From Desulfobacterales bacterium GWB2_56_26 (GTDB lineage Bacteria > Desulfobacterota > Desulfobulbia > Desulfobulbales > Desulfocapsaceae): a stretch of 43,815 bases of DNA. The stretch lies in contig MGTI01000014.1 in assembly GCA_001799365.1 (NCBI GenBank), positions 1 to 43,815 of the forward strand, in the 5' to 3' direction. Made by a program: the position numbers and the translations under genes. The notes beneath the pieces were generated by a model, which was not told the DNA's origin, did not search any database, and worked only from the letters and a program-made list of their open reading frames with translations. Position 1 is the stretch's first letter; every line of letters starts with the position of its first letter. Positions 15,774 through 25,776 of this stretch are shown here, piece after piece.

Positions 15774-17288
15774 ATGAGTGAAGAGAGTCAGATTCTTGCC
15801 CAACGTAAAGAAAAAGCCGAATCCCTTGCCGCCCTCGGGGTGAATCTGTACATTAACAGCTTCAAGCCGGCCAATTCGGCAAAAGAACTCCTGCCCAAGG
15901 GAGAGGGTCTCGGTCCCCAGGATGCGGACCCGGAAGGCGCCGTCTATTCCGTGGCCGGTCGCATCATGGCCATGCGCAAATTCGGCAAGGCCGCCTTCTG
16001 CACCGTCGCCGATACCAGCGGCCAAATCCAGATCTATGTGAAGCTGGACGTCCTGGGCGAGGGGATCTTTGAAACCTTCAAAAAATGGGATATCGGCGAC
16101 ATCGTCGGCGTGGAAGGCACCCTGTTCAAGACCAAGGTGGGGGAACTGTCCATCCAGGCGGCGAAGATCGTGATGATCTCCAAGTCGCTGCGGCCCCTGC
16201 CCGACAAATGGCACGGCCTGACCGACGTCGAGACCCGCTACCGTCAGCGCTATGTCGATCTGATCGTCACGCCTGAGACCCGCGAGACCTTTCGCAAGAG
16301 GGTCGAGATCATCCGCCTCGTCCGCGAATACCTGAACGACCAGAACTTCATGGAAGTGGAGACGCCGATGATGCAGCCCATCCCCGGCGGCGCTACCGCA
16401 AAACCTTTCATGACCCATCATAATGCACTGAACATGGACCTCTACCTGCGGATCGCCCCGGAGCTCTATCTGAAGCGCCTCCTGGTCGGAGGCTTTGAGC
16501 GGGTTTTCGAGATCAACCGCAATTTCCGCAACGAAGGGTTGTCGACCCGGCACAACCCCGAGTTCACCATGCTGGAATTCTACCAGGCCTACGCCACCTA
16601 TACAGACCTCATCACCCTCACCGAGAAGATGATCTCGTCGATCTGCGAGAAAGTCAACGGTACCATGAAGATCACCTACCAGGGCACCGAGGTCGACCTC
16701 ACGCCGCCGTGGAAGGTACTGACCATGGATCAGGCGCTCGTCGAGGTTGCCGGAATAGACCCGGCCGCATTGGTCGATGATGCCAAGGTTATGGCCCTGG
16801 CCAAGGAAAAAGGGATTAAACTTGAAGAGAAAGCGGGGCCCGGGAAGGTCAAGACCGAACTCTTCGAGCTGCTGGTCGAGGAGAAGCTTATCAACCCGAC
16901 CTTTATCACCTCTTATCCGACCGAGGTCTCGCCGCTTGCCCGGAGAAACGACCAGGATCCGACGGTTACCGACCGCTTCGAGCTCTTCATCACCGGCCGC
17001 GAGCTGGCCAACGGCTTCAGCGAGCTGAACGACCCGATGGATCAGCTGGGGCGCTTCGAAAAACAGATTGCCGAGCGCGGCGACGACGACGAGATTCATC
17101 CCGAACTGGATGCCGATTACATCCGAGCGCTTGAATACGGCATGCCGTCGGCCGCCGGCGAAGGCATCGGCATCGACCGGCTGGTGATGCTCTTGACCGA
17201 TGCCCCCTCCATCCGCGACGTCATCCTCTTCCCGCACTTAAAACCCGAGACGAAGCTGCAGCAGGAAGTCCTGCCGGAAAAACCATAG
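15774..17288 (+). CDS. lysS: Lysyl-tRNA synthetase, class II
   Basis: This 504-residue enzyme charges tRNA(Lys) with lysine using ATP in the cytoplasm. The N-terminal OB-fold anticodon-binding domain (VAGRIMAMRKFGKAAFCTV, about 60-165) precedes the class II catalytic core. Motif 1 includes FMEVETPMMQPIPGGATAKP. Motif 2 is FRNEGLSTRHNPEFTMLEFY. Motif 3 is GEGIGIDRLVMLLTDAPS near the end. The length is normal for bacterial LysS. The ribosome site is weak. The lysS-lolC-lolD order with short gaps suggests one operon. Confidence 0.98.
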   Translation: MSEESQILAQRKEKAESLAALGVNLYINSFKPANSAKELLPKGEGLGPQDADPEGAVYSVAGRIMAMRKFGKAAFCTVADTSGQIQIYVKLDVLGEGIFETFKKWDIGDIVGVEGTLFKTKVGELSIQAAKIVMISKSLRPLPDKWHGLTDVETRYRQRYVDLIVTPETRETFRKRVEIIRLVREYLNDQNFMEVETPMMQPIPGGATAKPFMTHHNALNMDLYLRIAPELYLKRLLVGGFERVFEINRNFRNEGLSTRHNPEFTMLEFYQAYATYTDLITLTEKMISSICEKVNGTMKITYQGTEVDLTPPWKVLTMDQALVEVAGIDPAALVDDAKVMALAKEKGIKLEEKAGPGKVKTELFELLVEEKLINPTFITSYPTEVSPLARRNDQDPTVTDRFELFITGRELANGFSELNDPMDQLGRFEKQIAERGDDDEIHPELDADYIRALEYGMPSAAGEGIGIDRLVMLLTDAPSIRDVILFPHLKPETKLQQEVLPEKP

Positions 17289-17305
17289 ACTGGAAATTAT
17301 AGAAC

Positions 17306-18531
17306 ATGTTTGAATGGTTCATCGGCCTGAGATATCTCAAGGCCAAACACCGGCACGGCTTCATCTCGCTGATTTCGCTTATTTCAGTGGCCGGCATCAC
17401 CGTCGGGGTCATTGCCCTCATCATCGTGCAGGCCGTTTACTCCGGCTTCACCGAAGGGTTGCGCGATCAAATCCTCGGGGTGAATTCCCATATCATCGTC
17501 CAGCGGCTGGGAGGAACCATCGGCAATTACGAACTGGCCCGCGAGCGCATCCTCACCGTTCGGGGTGTGACCGGCGCCACCCCCTACCTCTATGCCCAGA
17601 CCCTCCTCAGCAGTTCGGGCGGCGGCAACGGCGTGGTGCTCCGCGGCATGGATCCCGCCACCGCCGAAAATGTCGTGGGTCTTGCAAAGCAGATGACGAA
17701 AGGCTCAATCCATGACCTCACCGAGCCGGAGAGCGAGCGGGTGCCGAATATCATCCTGGGCAAGAATCTGGCAAACGACCTCAAGGTAACTGTGGACGAC
17801 CGGATCCGGCTTATCTCTCCGGGCGGGCCGCTCACGCCAATGGGCATTATCCCGAAGATCAAGACCTGCCGGGTGTCCGGGATTTTCGAGACGGGCATGT
17901 TCGAGTACGATTCAACGCTTGCCTACATGGCGCTCAGTGAAGTCCAGCACTTCCTTGACATAGGCGACATGGTGCACGGCATCGAGGTCACGGTTGCCCG
18001 GGATGAACTCAACCGGGCCGACCAGGTAGCCGCCCGGATTGCAGAAGCCTTGGGGCCCGGCTTTATCGCTAAAGACTGGATGATGATGAATCGCAACCTG
18101 TTCGCCGCCTTCAAGCTTGAAAAAATCGGCATGTTCATCGCCATGGCCCTCATCATTCTTGTTGCGGCGTTGAACATCATCAGCGCGCTCGTCATGGTGG
18201 TCATGGAAAAAAGCAAGGATATCGCCATCTTGAAATCGATGGGCGCCACAGCCGGTTCCATAATGAAGATCTTTTTCCTGCAGGGGCTGGTCATCGCCAT
18301 CACCGGCACGACGCTCGGAGTCGCGGGGGGATTGGGTCTTTGCGAACTGCTCTCGCGCTACCAGTTCATCGAGCTGCCTTCCAACGTCTACCCGATGACC
18401 ACGCTGCCGATCAAGGTGCTGCCGGAGGATGTGCTGATCATCGCCGTCTGCTCCATCGTCATTACGCTGCTCGCGACCCTTTATCCTTCCTGGAAGGCCT
18501 CGACCGTCCATCCGGCGGAGGTGCTCTCCTG

Positions 18532-18532
<1 letters not shown>
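17306..18532 (+). CDS. lolC: Lipoprotein-releasing ABC transporter permease (LolC/E family)
   Basis: This 408-residue inner-membrane protein has the MacB/LolCE design. One N-terminal membrane helix (LISVAGITVGVIALIIVQAV) follows the family opening WFIGLRYLKAKHRHGFISLI. A large periplasmic domain comes next, then three C-terminal helices (GMFIAMALIILVAALNIISAL; ITGTTLGVAGGLG; VLIIAVCSIVITLLATLYPS) ending AVHPAEVL-like. With LolD it extracts outer-membrane lipoproteins from the inner membrane and hands them to LolA. Only one permease gene is present, so a LolC/E homodimer (often called LolF) is possible. It starts 17 bases after lysS and overlaps lolD by one base (TGATG). Confidence 0.93.
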
Positions 18533-19200
<668 letters not shown>

Positions 19201-19256
19201 GGACGAAAATGTTTCGCCCGTGCACTGGGAAGGGCGAAAGATTTTTCGCCCCTACG
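19201..19256. repeat. REP-like palindromes, family A, locus 1
   Basis: Two units: GGACGAAAATGTTTCGCCC (19201-19219) and GGGCGAAAGATTTTTCGCCC followed by CTACG (19232-19256). The second recurs nearly unchanged at 26760-26813 and 36487-36546. It directly follows the lolD stop codon. Confidence 0.7.
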
Positions 19257-19325
19257 ATCCATATCGGGAATTTGTGGAGTAAAATTCAAAAATCGGGATG
19301 CACACGTAACGCTGCAAACTGAACT

Positions 19326-21557
19326 ATGGCCAAGAATCTTCTCCAGCTGTTGTTTCATCCCAATCCCCTGAAAGCCGGACTGCTCTCCATCCTCGCCTGC
19401 TGCCTCCTCTGGAAATCCTTCGAATACGAGAAACCGGCCTTCTTTTCAGCCATCGATGCCAAAATCGTCGATACCATGTTCCTGATAAGGGGGGCGCAGG
19501 AGACCAGCGGCTCGGTGATCATCGTCGACATCGACGAGGCGAGCCTGAAGGAACACGGCCAATGGCCGTGGCCGCGAAATATCGTCGCCGACCTCACCCG
19601 CCGGATCTACGACGCCGGCGCTTTGGTCATCGGTTTCGATATCCTTTTTGCCGAAAAAGACCGGACGTCCCCCGCGGTTTTGTTCAACCGTTACCGAGAC
19701 CTTCTCGGCGACTGCGATGAACAGCTCCTGCAGACGGTCGGGGCGATCAGCGAGTACAACCATGACCGGCTGCTCGGTGACGCCATCGCCTCCGGGACCA
19801 GTGTGCTCAGCTACATGTTTTTGTTGCGGGAAGACTCCCTCAAAAACCCCGGCGCGACTCCCTTTCCCACCCCGAACATCACCATCGACAGTGAAGAAGC
19901 CGGATTCCCCGATCTGAAACTCATTTCCGCCTATCGTTCGATCATCAATATCCCCGAGGTGGCCACCGCCTCGTCGGAAGGTTTTTTCAACGTCTTCCCC
20001 GATCAGAGCGGCACGGTCCGCAAGGTGCCGCTGTTCATGATGATGGACGACATCCCCTACCCTTCGCTTGCCTTCGAAATGGTCCGGCTGGTCAAAAATG
20101 AAGAAGACGTTCAGCTGCATCTCAGCGCCATCGGCAGCAAAAACCAGCGAACCCTGCTCGGGGTGTCCATGGGGCAATCCTTTACCCGAACCGACGACCT
20201 GGGCCAGTTGACCGTCAATTTCCGCGGCCCCTATAACACCTTCCCCTACCTGTCCGCCGCCGACGTCCTGAAAGGTATCGGCACCGAACGGCTGAACGGC
20301 AAATACGTGCTGATCGGTTCTTCCGCCTCGGCACTCATGGATCTGGTCGCCACCCCGTTTTCATCGAGGTCGCCGGGGGTCGAGGTGCATGCCAATATCA
20401 TCGACAATCTGATCAAAAACGATGCTATGGTCTGGGAGAATTACACGGAAATCGGCTTGACCTATTTCATTATCATCATTGCCGGTCTGCTAATGGTCGT
20501 CTCCCTGGTTTACCTGGGACCATTCCTCGGCTTCGCCACTGGACTTGCCATCATGTTCGCCATCGTCGCCGGCAACTATCATTTTCTGTTTCAGAAGCAG
20601 CAACTCCTGGGCATCTCGTATATCCTCGCCTCGCTTCTGGCCGTCTTCATGACCGTTTCGATGTTCAATTACCTGTTCGAGGGCCGACGGCGCCTCTTTA
20701 TCAGGCGGGCCTTTTCCCACTACGTCTCCCCGTCGGTGGTCAATGAACTGCTGAAAAATCCCGAACGGCTCAACCTTTCCGTCGAGAGCCGGGAAGTCAC
20801 CATTCTCTTCTGCGATATCAGGAATTTTACAACACTCTCCGAAGTCACGCCTGTCGCCGAACTCGGCCAGTTTCTGAACACCTACTTCTCCCTCCTGACC
20901 GACATAATTACCAAACATAACGGCATGGTGGACAAATATATCGGCGATGCCATCATGGCGGTGTGGGGAACACCCCTCGACGACAAGGATCATGCCGAGA
21001 GTGCGGTACGGGCGGCACTCGAGATGATCTCGACCATCAGAGAACGCGGGGATCAGTTTAAGCTTGCCGGGCAGACCATCGAGATCGGCATCGGCATCAA
21101 TACCGGGATGGTCAGCGCCGGGAATTTCGGCAGCAGCAAACGTTTCGACTACACGGTCCTGGGCGACAACGTCAACCTTGCCTCAAGGATCGAGGGACTC
21201 ACCAAGTTCTATCGTTTGAAGATCCTGATCAGTGAGTTCACCCGCAAAAAACTCGCGCCCGATTACTGCTGCCGATTCGTCGATACGGTGATGGTCAAGG
21301 GTAGGAACAAACCAGTCAATCTCTTTGAGCCGCTGGGAGAGGTCGAAAACGCCGGCGAAAAGAGTGCGAAGCATGAGTCGTACGAAACGGCCCTGCTCCT
21401 GTTCAAATCCAGGCGGTTTGTCGAGGCACAGGACCTCTTTGCCCGCCTCTATGCGGAAAATCCCGAGAAGATTTACCAGATCTATCTGGAACGGTGCCGA
21501 AACTTTGCCGAGAATCCCCCGCCGCCGGAGTGGCAGGGGGTGCACGATCATAATTGA
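19326..21557 (+). CDS. CHASE2-domain class III adenylate/guanylate cyclase
   Basis: This 743-residue membrane cyclase starts with a membrane helix, followed by a periplasmic CHASE2 sensor (about 45-335; VIIVDIDEASLKEHGQWPWP and GKYVLIGSSASALMDLVATP are family hallmarks). Three closely spaced membrane helices (about 355-440) come next. The class III cyclase domain spans about 485-650: metal-binding VTILFCDIRNFTTLS and VDKYIGDAIMAVWGTP, then INTGMVSAGNFGS and DYTVLGDNVNLASRIE. The C-terminal tail has a TPR-like helix pair. It should make cAMP (or cGMP) in the cytoplasm in response to an unknown periplasmic signal. A cyclic-nucleotide-binding fusion protein lies about 10 kb away. Confidence 0.93.
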   Translation: MAKNLLQLLFHPNPLKAGLLSILACCLLWKSFEYEKPAFFSAIDAKIVDTMFLIRGAQETSGSVIIVDIDEASLKEHGQWPWPRNIVADLTRRIYDAGALVIGFDILFAEKDRTSPAVLFNRYRDLLGDCDEQLLQTVGAISEYNHDRLLGDAIASGTSVLSYMFLLREDSLKNPGATPFPTPNITIDSEEAGFPDLKLISAYRSIINIPEVATASSEGFFNVFPDQSGTVRKVPLFMMMDDIPYPSLAFEMVRLVKNEEDVQLHLSAIGSKNQRTLLGVSMGQSFTRTDDLGQLTVNFRGPYNTFPYLSAADVLKGIGTERLNGKYVLIGSSASALMDLVATPFSSRSPGVEVHANIIDNLIKNDAMVWENYTEIGLTYFIIIIAGLLMVVSLVYLGPFLGFATGLAIMFAIVAGNYHFLFQKQQLLGISYILASLLAVFMTVSMFNYLFEGRRRLFIRRAFSHYVSPSVVNELLKNPERLNLSVESREVTILFCDIRNFTTLSEVTPVAELGQFLNTYFSLLTDIITKHNGMVDKYIGDAIMAVWGTPLDDKDHAESAVRAALEMISTIRERGDQFKLAGQTIEIGIGINTGMVSAGNFGSSKRFDYTVLGDNVNLASRIEGLTKFYRLKILISEFTRKKLAPDYCCRFVDTVMVKGRNKPVNLFEPLGEVENAGEKSAKHESYETALLLFKSRRFVEAQDLFARLYAENPEKIYQIYLERCRNFAENPPPPEWQGVHDHN

Positions 21558-21579
21558 AGCCAAAGAGAAATGACGTTTT

Positions 21580-21699
21580 CGTAGGGTGCGCCGTGCGCAC
21601 CGTTGGACGCGGCGATGGATGTTTGTAAGGAAGGGGAACGGTATTTGAGATTGTTTTCGGGCATCCGGTATGATTTCGGTGCGCACGGCGCACCCTACG
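21580..21699. repeat. REP-like element, family B, perfect 23-bp inverted repeat
   Basis: CGTAGGGTGCGCCGTGCGCACCG (21580-21602) and its exact reverse complement (21677-21699) flank 74 bases. Each arm is itself nearly palindromic. The arms and part of the inner sequence (TTTTCGGGCATCCGG) recur at 29279-29387. It sits between the 3' ends of two converging genes. Confidence 0.8.
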
Positions 21700-21711
21700 C
21701 TCGCCTGCAGG

Positions 21712-22584
21712 CTACTCGATAATGGTGGAGCCCATGATCGCCTTGTTGCCGGTCCCGACCGAGACATTGGCGGAATTCTTGATCGTCGCGCGATTGACCA
21801 CTGTCCCTTTCACTTCCGAATTCTCGATTTTGATCGAGCCCATATGGGCTTCATTGTTGGTGCCCACGGCCACGTTGACAGAGTTGCTGATCGTTGCCTG
21901 ATTGACAATGTTGGCGTTCGGCCCAATGGTCGAGCCCCCGGAAGTGACATCGTTGTCGATCGACGCACCGCTCTCGATGGGGTAAATCTCGGAAGCATCG
22001 AAATGGCGGGCTGCGGCTGGCGCACTGTTGGCATCGGCGACGGTGGTGCCGAGACCCGCCTGAAGAAGGGCCACCGAGCCTTTATTATTGGTGACATCGA
22101 TGCCCTTGCCGCTCAGCAGGTAGACCGAGAGCTTCTTGCCCGACACGCTGCCCGCATAGGCAGACCCTCTGATGCCGATGGAGGCCGCGGGAGTCTTGGC
22201 GACAAACGATTCCGGATTGGATTTGGTGATCTTGCCGCCGATGATCCGGAACAGCCCTTCGTTGATGGTCACCTTGAATTTCCCCTGCTTCTGCTCCTTC
22301 GACCAATTGTAATCGATAAGCTTGATCCGGCTCTTCTCACCGAGAGTGACGATGGTATCGTCCTGAAAGACGAGCTTTACCCGGCCCTTCTCCTCTGTCA
22401 CGATGAGATCGTCGATCGCTACCGGATCCTTGATCTTGAGGCTTCTGGTCACGCCCTGGGAATTTATCGCATACACCTCCCCCCGCACCGCCGAGATGTA
22501 ACCCGCCGGTTGTTGTTCCGCGAGGACATAAGTCCAACCACATACTATGAAAATCCCTATGGCCAGTACACTTCGTGCAAGCAT
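21712..22584 (-). CDS. FecR-domain secreted protein with C-terminal tandem repeats
   Basis: This 290-residue protein has a signal peptide (MLARSVLAIGIFIVCGWTYV, then LAEQ). The FecR domain spans about 30-165 (AGYISAVRGEVYAINSQG, VKLVFQDDTIVTLGEKSRI, VAKTPAASIGIRGSAY). It is not attached to an anti-sigma membrane anchor, so it resembles periplasmic or surface FecR proteins rather than iron signalling. Two 28-residue repeats close the protein (VNQATISNSVNVAVGTNNEA and VNRATIKNSANVSVGTGNKA, each continuing xMGSxxIE; 19 of 28 identical). They suggest a beta-solenoid-like tail. The start at 22584 has GGTGGG upstream. It is divergent from the hybrid kinase. Confidence 0.82.
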   Translation of the reverse strand: MLARSVLAIGIFIVCGWTYVLAEQQPAGYISAVRGEVYAINSQGVTRSLKIKDPVAIDDLIVTEEKGRVKLVFQDDTIVTLGEKSRIKLIDYNWSKEQKQGKFKVTINEGLFRIIGGKITKSNPESFVAKTPAASIGIRGSAYAGSVSGKKLSVYLLSGKGIDVTNNKGSVALLQAGLGTTVADANSAPAAARHFDASEIYPIESGASIDNDVTSGGSTIGPNANIVNQATISNSVNVAVGTNNEAHMGSIKIENSEVKGTVVNRATIKNSANVSVGTGNKAIMGSTIIE

Positions 22585-22896
22585 GATTCCCACCATTTTT
22601 CGGAGCTGCTATGAGTGCCGATAACGCCTTACATATTGTATTTTATTTTATGGGCAACGAAATTCAGTAGCAAGGAAATAGTGTCGAAGCCCGCAACATA
22701 GAGCCTTCGATGCCCCTGCAATTTCCGTGAGGGTCCTTCTAAGATGGAAATAGGGAGAAATATCATAGAAAGGCGAATAATTTTTATTCAAGACTAAACT
22801 ATTTCTGATTTTTGCTATACACTCTTTTCCGGTTCCGGTGCGCATGTTCTTGCCGGCGCCGGATATACTTTGGGCCAAAACCTCTTCGGCGTACCC
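22585..22896. other. Divergent intergenic region, no gene seen
   Basis: This space of about 310 bases lies between the divergent FecR and kinase genes. It is AT-richer than its surroundings and must hold promoters for both. No convincing -35/-10 pair, RNA gene or small reading frame was recognised. Confidence 0.4.
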
Positions 22897-25776
22897 ATGA
22901 ATTCTTCCGACCAACAAACGCATTCGCCGCAATTGACGCGGAATTTTCACCGATACAGATCCATCGCGGTGGCCGTCACCTTCGGTCTCATCCTGACCTG
23001 CGCACTCTTTTCGGCCATATCGATCGTCTCTCTGCTCGGTTTCAGGAATTTGCACCACGCCCTGACCCACATATCGGGAAAGCTTGCCGAGGAAGTCCGG
23101 CCGGCAGGTACCACCGCCGGAAACCACGGAGAAAGCGAGCCCAATGTGTGGGAAAAGGTAGGATTACGCTCTGCCGATTCCGCCGGCGTGCTTCCGGAGC
23201 TTGCCCGGCAGGCCGAAAAACTCGCCAAACATGCCGAGCAGCACATCAAGATTCTTGCAACCCTCTTTGTCCTGTCGCTGCTCCTGGCCCTTGCCTTTTT
23301 CTTCTATTTCCGGTGCAATCTCATCGCCCGGCTCACCCGTCTCAACCAGACAGTGCTTGCCATGGTCGAGGGGCAAAACCGGCAGATCATCGACACCGGG
23401 TGCGATGAAATCAGTGCCATCGCCAGCTCGATCAATTTTTTTTCGGCGGAGCTTTACAAGGCGAAAGCGGCAGCGGAAAGATCGGCGATCACCAAGTCGC
23501 AGTTCCTGGCCCATATGAGTCACGAGATACGAACGCCGATGAACGCCATCCTCGGTTTCTCCGACCTGGCGCTGCAGACAGACAATCCCTCGGATCATTT
23601 CGATTATCTCGGCAAAATCAACACCGCTTCCTATTCCCTGCTCGGCATCATCAATGCAATTCTCGACCTGTCGAAAATCGAGGCGGGCAAGCTCACGGTG
23701 GAAAACGTCGACTTCGATCTCCGCGAACTGCTGGAGAAACTGGCCACGCTGATCAGCCTCAGATGCGAGGAATCGGGAATCGAATTCTATTTCAACATCG
23801 CCCCGGAAACCCCTTTTGCCCTCAGAGGCGACGCCCTTCGCCTCAGCCAGGTCCTGACCAATCTGATAACCAACGCCTTCAAGTTTACCGAGAGCGGCTA
23901 TATTATCCTGCACATTTCCCCCGATCCGGGCCGCCTAATCGGAAGTGATCGGGTAATTTTACGTTTTTCCGTGCAAGACACCGGCACCGGCATCACCAAG
24001 GAACAGGAAGAGAACCTCTTTCAGCCGTTCACTCAGGCGGACTCCTCCATCACCCGCAAATTCGGCGGGACGGGCCTGGGACTCACCATCTGCAAGAGCC
24101 TCGTTGCGATCATGAACGGCAGCATCTGGCTTGAAAGAAACGACACCCCCGGCAGCACGTTCTGCTTCACCGTCCCCTTTGCCCGCAAGGAGGGTCACGA
24201 CCGCGATTTTTACTCGGCCCCCGGGATGGTTGCAGGCAAGAGGATGATCGTCATGTCTGAAAGGCCGCAAAAGGCGAGTGAACTCTCCTACCAGCTGGCC
24301 GCCTTCGGGATCGAAGTCTGCCAGGCGCTGACGGTGCAGGAGGTTGTCTCCGCCCTCTGCGAGCAGCCACTCCAGAACCCCTACGAAATCGTGATTGTCG
24401 ATTGCGAGATCTATTCGCAGCGCTGGCTGGAGATTCCGGGAAAAATCAAAGCGGCCGCAGCGGCAGCTGTTGCCCCCGCCCTGATTCTCACCGGCATGCA
24501 GCGATTGTCGACCCACTTTTCCGCCCACAATATAAACGGCTGCGACTATTTTCTCGCCAAACCCATAACGCCCGCCAGGCTGCTCGACGCGATCCTCACC
24601 GTCCTCGGCGCGGATAATCCGGACCCGGTCGCATCCTTGGACAAACGCTCGGCGGCCCCGTTGCCGTCGTTTGATCACCTCCTGGGGAATCGTGTACTGC
24701 TCGCGGAAGACAACAAGATCAATCAGCAGATCACCCTCGGTTTTCTCGATTTTGCCGGACTTGCCACGACCATTGTCCAAAACGGAGCCGAGGCGGTGGA
24801 ACTGCTCGAACGGGAAGGGACGTCCTTCGACCTGGTACTGATGGATATCCAGATGCCGGTCATGGACGGCTACAGTGCCACCGAGGCGATACGAAAGATG
24901 GCCGCACCGACCGGCAAGATTCCGATCATCGCCCTGACCGCCCACGCCATGCAGGAGGAAAAACAGAAATGTCTCGACCGGGGGATGAACGACTACATCA
25001 CCAAACCCATCAACCCCGAGCAGCTGTTTGCCACCCTCGGCAGATACCTTCCCTGCCGCCCCCCTGCTCTGAGGCGGCCGGCAAAACCGCAAGAACCGGA
25101 GGGTCTGCCGGAGGAACTGGCTGCCGGCCGGCACGGGATCGACATGAAAGCGGGTCTTGCCCGCACCATGGGCAATCCCACGCTCTATCTCGATCTGCTG
25201 GCAACCTTCGTCGAAAGATATCGGTCCTATCCGGAGATCATGCGGGAAGAATTCAAGAAACTCTCGTTCGATCAGGCCCGCCGGATGATCCATACCCTCA
25301 AAGGCGTGAGCGGTAATCTGGCGATGAATACCCTCTATGCCCAATGCGTCCAGCTGGAAGTATCGCTCAAACGAAAAAAGATAAACGAATGCAACATTCT
25401 CTTTGACGATCTTGAAAGGGAGCTCGAAAATATCTGCGGCTTTCTCCGGCAATATCTTGACAGATACCGAAATTCCGTATCGAATAGAGCGCTGATGCGG
25501 GAAGAATTCCCCGTCGATTCCGAGGACAAGAATTCGCTGTTGCAAGGTCTGGCTCATTCTTTACAGAACAACAGCTCAAGGGCCTTGAAACAGATCAACC
25601 GTCTACGTTCGTATCTGGAACCGGAAGATAAGATTGTTTTTGCAAGAATCGAAAAGTATATCAACGACCTGGATTTCGAAACAGCACGAACACTCCTGAT
25701 CCAGTGGCAAGACTCGATCCGGAAAGAGGAGCGCGAAACTCATTCATGCAAGACGAATGTACGCCAAAGATCCTGA
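22897..25776 (+). CDS. Hybrid sensor histidine kinase (HisKA-HATPase-REC-REC-HPt)
   Basis: This protein of about 959 residues has two membrane helices (about 22-50 and 120-145) bracketing a short periplasmic loop, then a HAMP-like linker and HisKA with the H-box FLAHMSHEIRTPMNAILG (His about 206). The ATPase domain has N-box LITNAFKFTESGYI, DTGTGI and GGTGLGLTI. A first receiver-like domain (about 445-570) is degenerate (VIVDCEIYSQRW). The second receiver is intact (LVLMDIQMPVMDGY, Asp about 646; KPIN). The HPt domain carries MIHTLKGVSGNLAM (His about 797). This is a complete internal phosphorelay. The ATG at 22897 is chosen over the track's TTG. Its last 31 bases overlap the response-regulator gene, the likely partner. 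Confidence 0.93.
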   Translation: MNSSDQQTHSPQLTRNFHRYRSIAVAVTFGLILTCALFSAISIVSLLGFRNLHHALTHISGKLAEEVRPAGTTAGNHGESEPNVWEKVGLRSADSAGVLPELARQAEKLAKHAEQHIKILATLFVLSLLLALAFFFYFRCNLIARLTRLNQTVLAMVEGQNRQIIDTGCDEISAIASSINFFSAELYKAKAAAERSAITKSQFLAHMSHEIRTPMNAILGFSDLALQTDNPSDHFDYLGKINTASYSLLGIINAILDLSKIEAGKLTVENVDFDLRELLEKLATLISLRCEESGIEFYFNIAPETPFALRGDALRLSQVLTNLITNAFKFTESGYIILHISPDPGRLIGSDRVILRFSVQDTGTGITKEQEENLFQPFTQADSSITRKFGGTGLGLTICKSLVAIMNGSIWLERNDTPGSTFCFTVPFARKEGHDRDFYSAPGMVAGKRMIVMSERPQKASELSYQLAAFGIEVCQALTVQEVVSALCEQPLQNPYEIVIVDCEIYSQRWLEIPGKIKAAAAAAVAPALILTGMQRLSTHFSAHNINGCDYFLAKPITPARLLDAILTVLGADNPDPVASLDKRSAAPLPSFDHLLGNRVLLAEDNKINQQITLGFLDFAGLATTIVQNGAEAVELLEREGTSFDLVLMDIQMPVMDGYSATEAIRKMAAPTGKIPIIALTAHAMQEEKQKCLDRGMNDYITKPINPEQLFATLGRYLPCRPPALRRPAKPQEPEGLPEELAAGRHGIDMKAGLARTMGNPTLYLDLLATFVERYRSYPEIMREEFKKLSFDQARRMIHTLKGVSGNLAMNTLYAQCVQLEVSLKRKKINECNILFDDLERELENICGFLRQYLDRYRNSVSNRALMREEFPVDSEDKNSLLQGLAHSLQNNSSRALKQINRLRSYLEPEDKIVFARIEKYINDLDFETARTLLIQWQDSIRKEERETHSCKTNVRQRS

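Noticed and set aside
15588-17237. 549-residue minus-strand ORF opposite lysS
   Set aside because: lysS is certain on the plus strand with all class II motifs.
23959-25557. 532-residue minus-strand ORF opposite the hybrid kinase
   Set aside because: Antisense to kinase, receiver and HPt motifs; a shadow.
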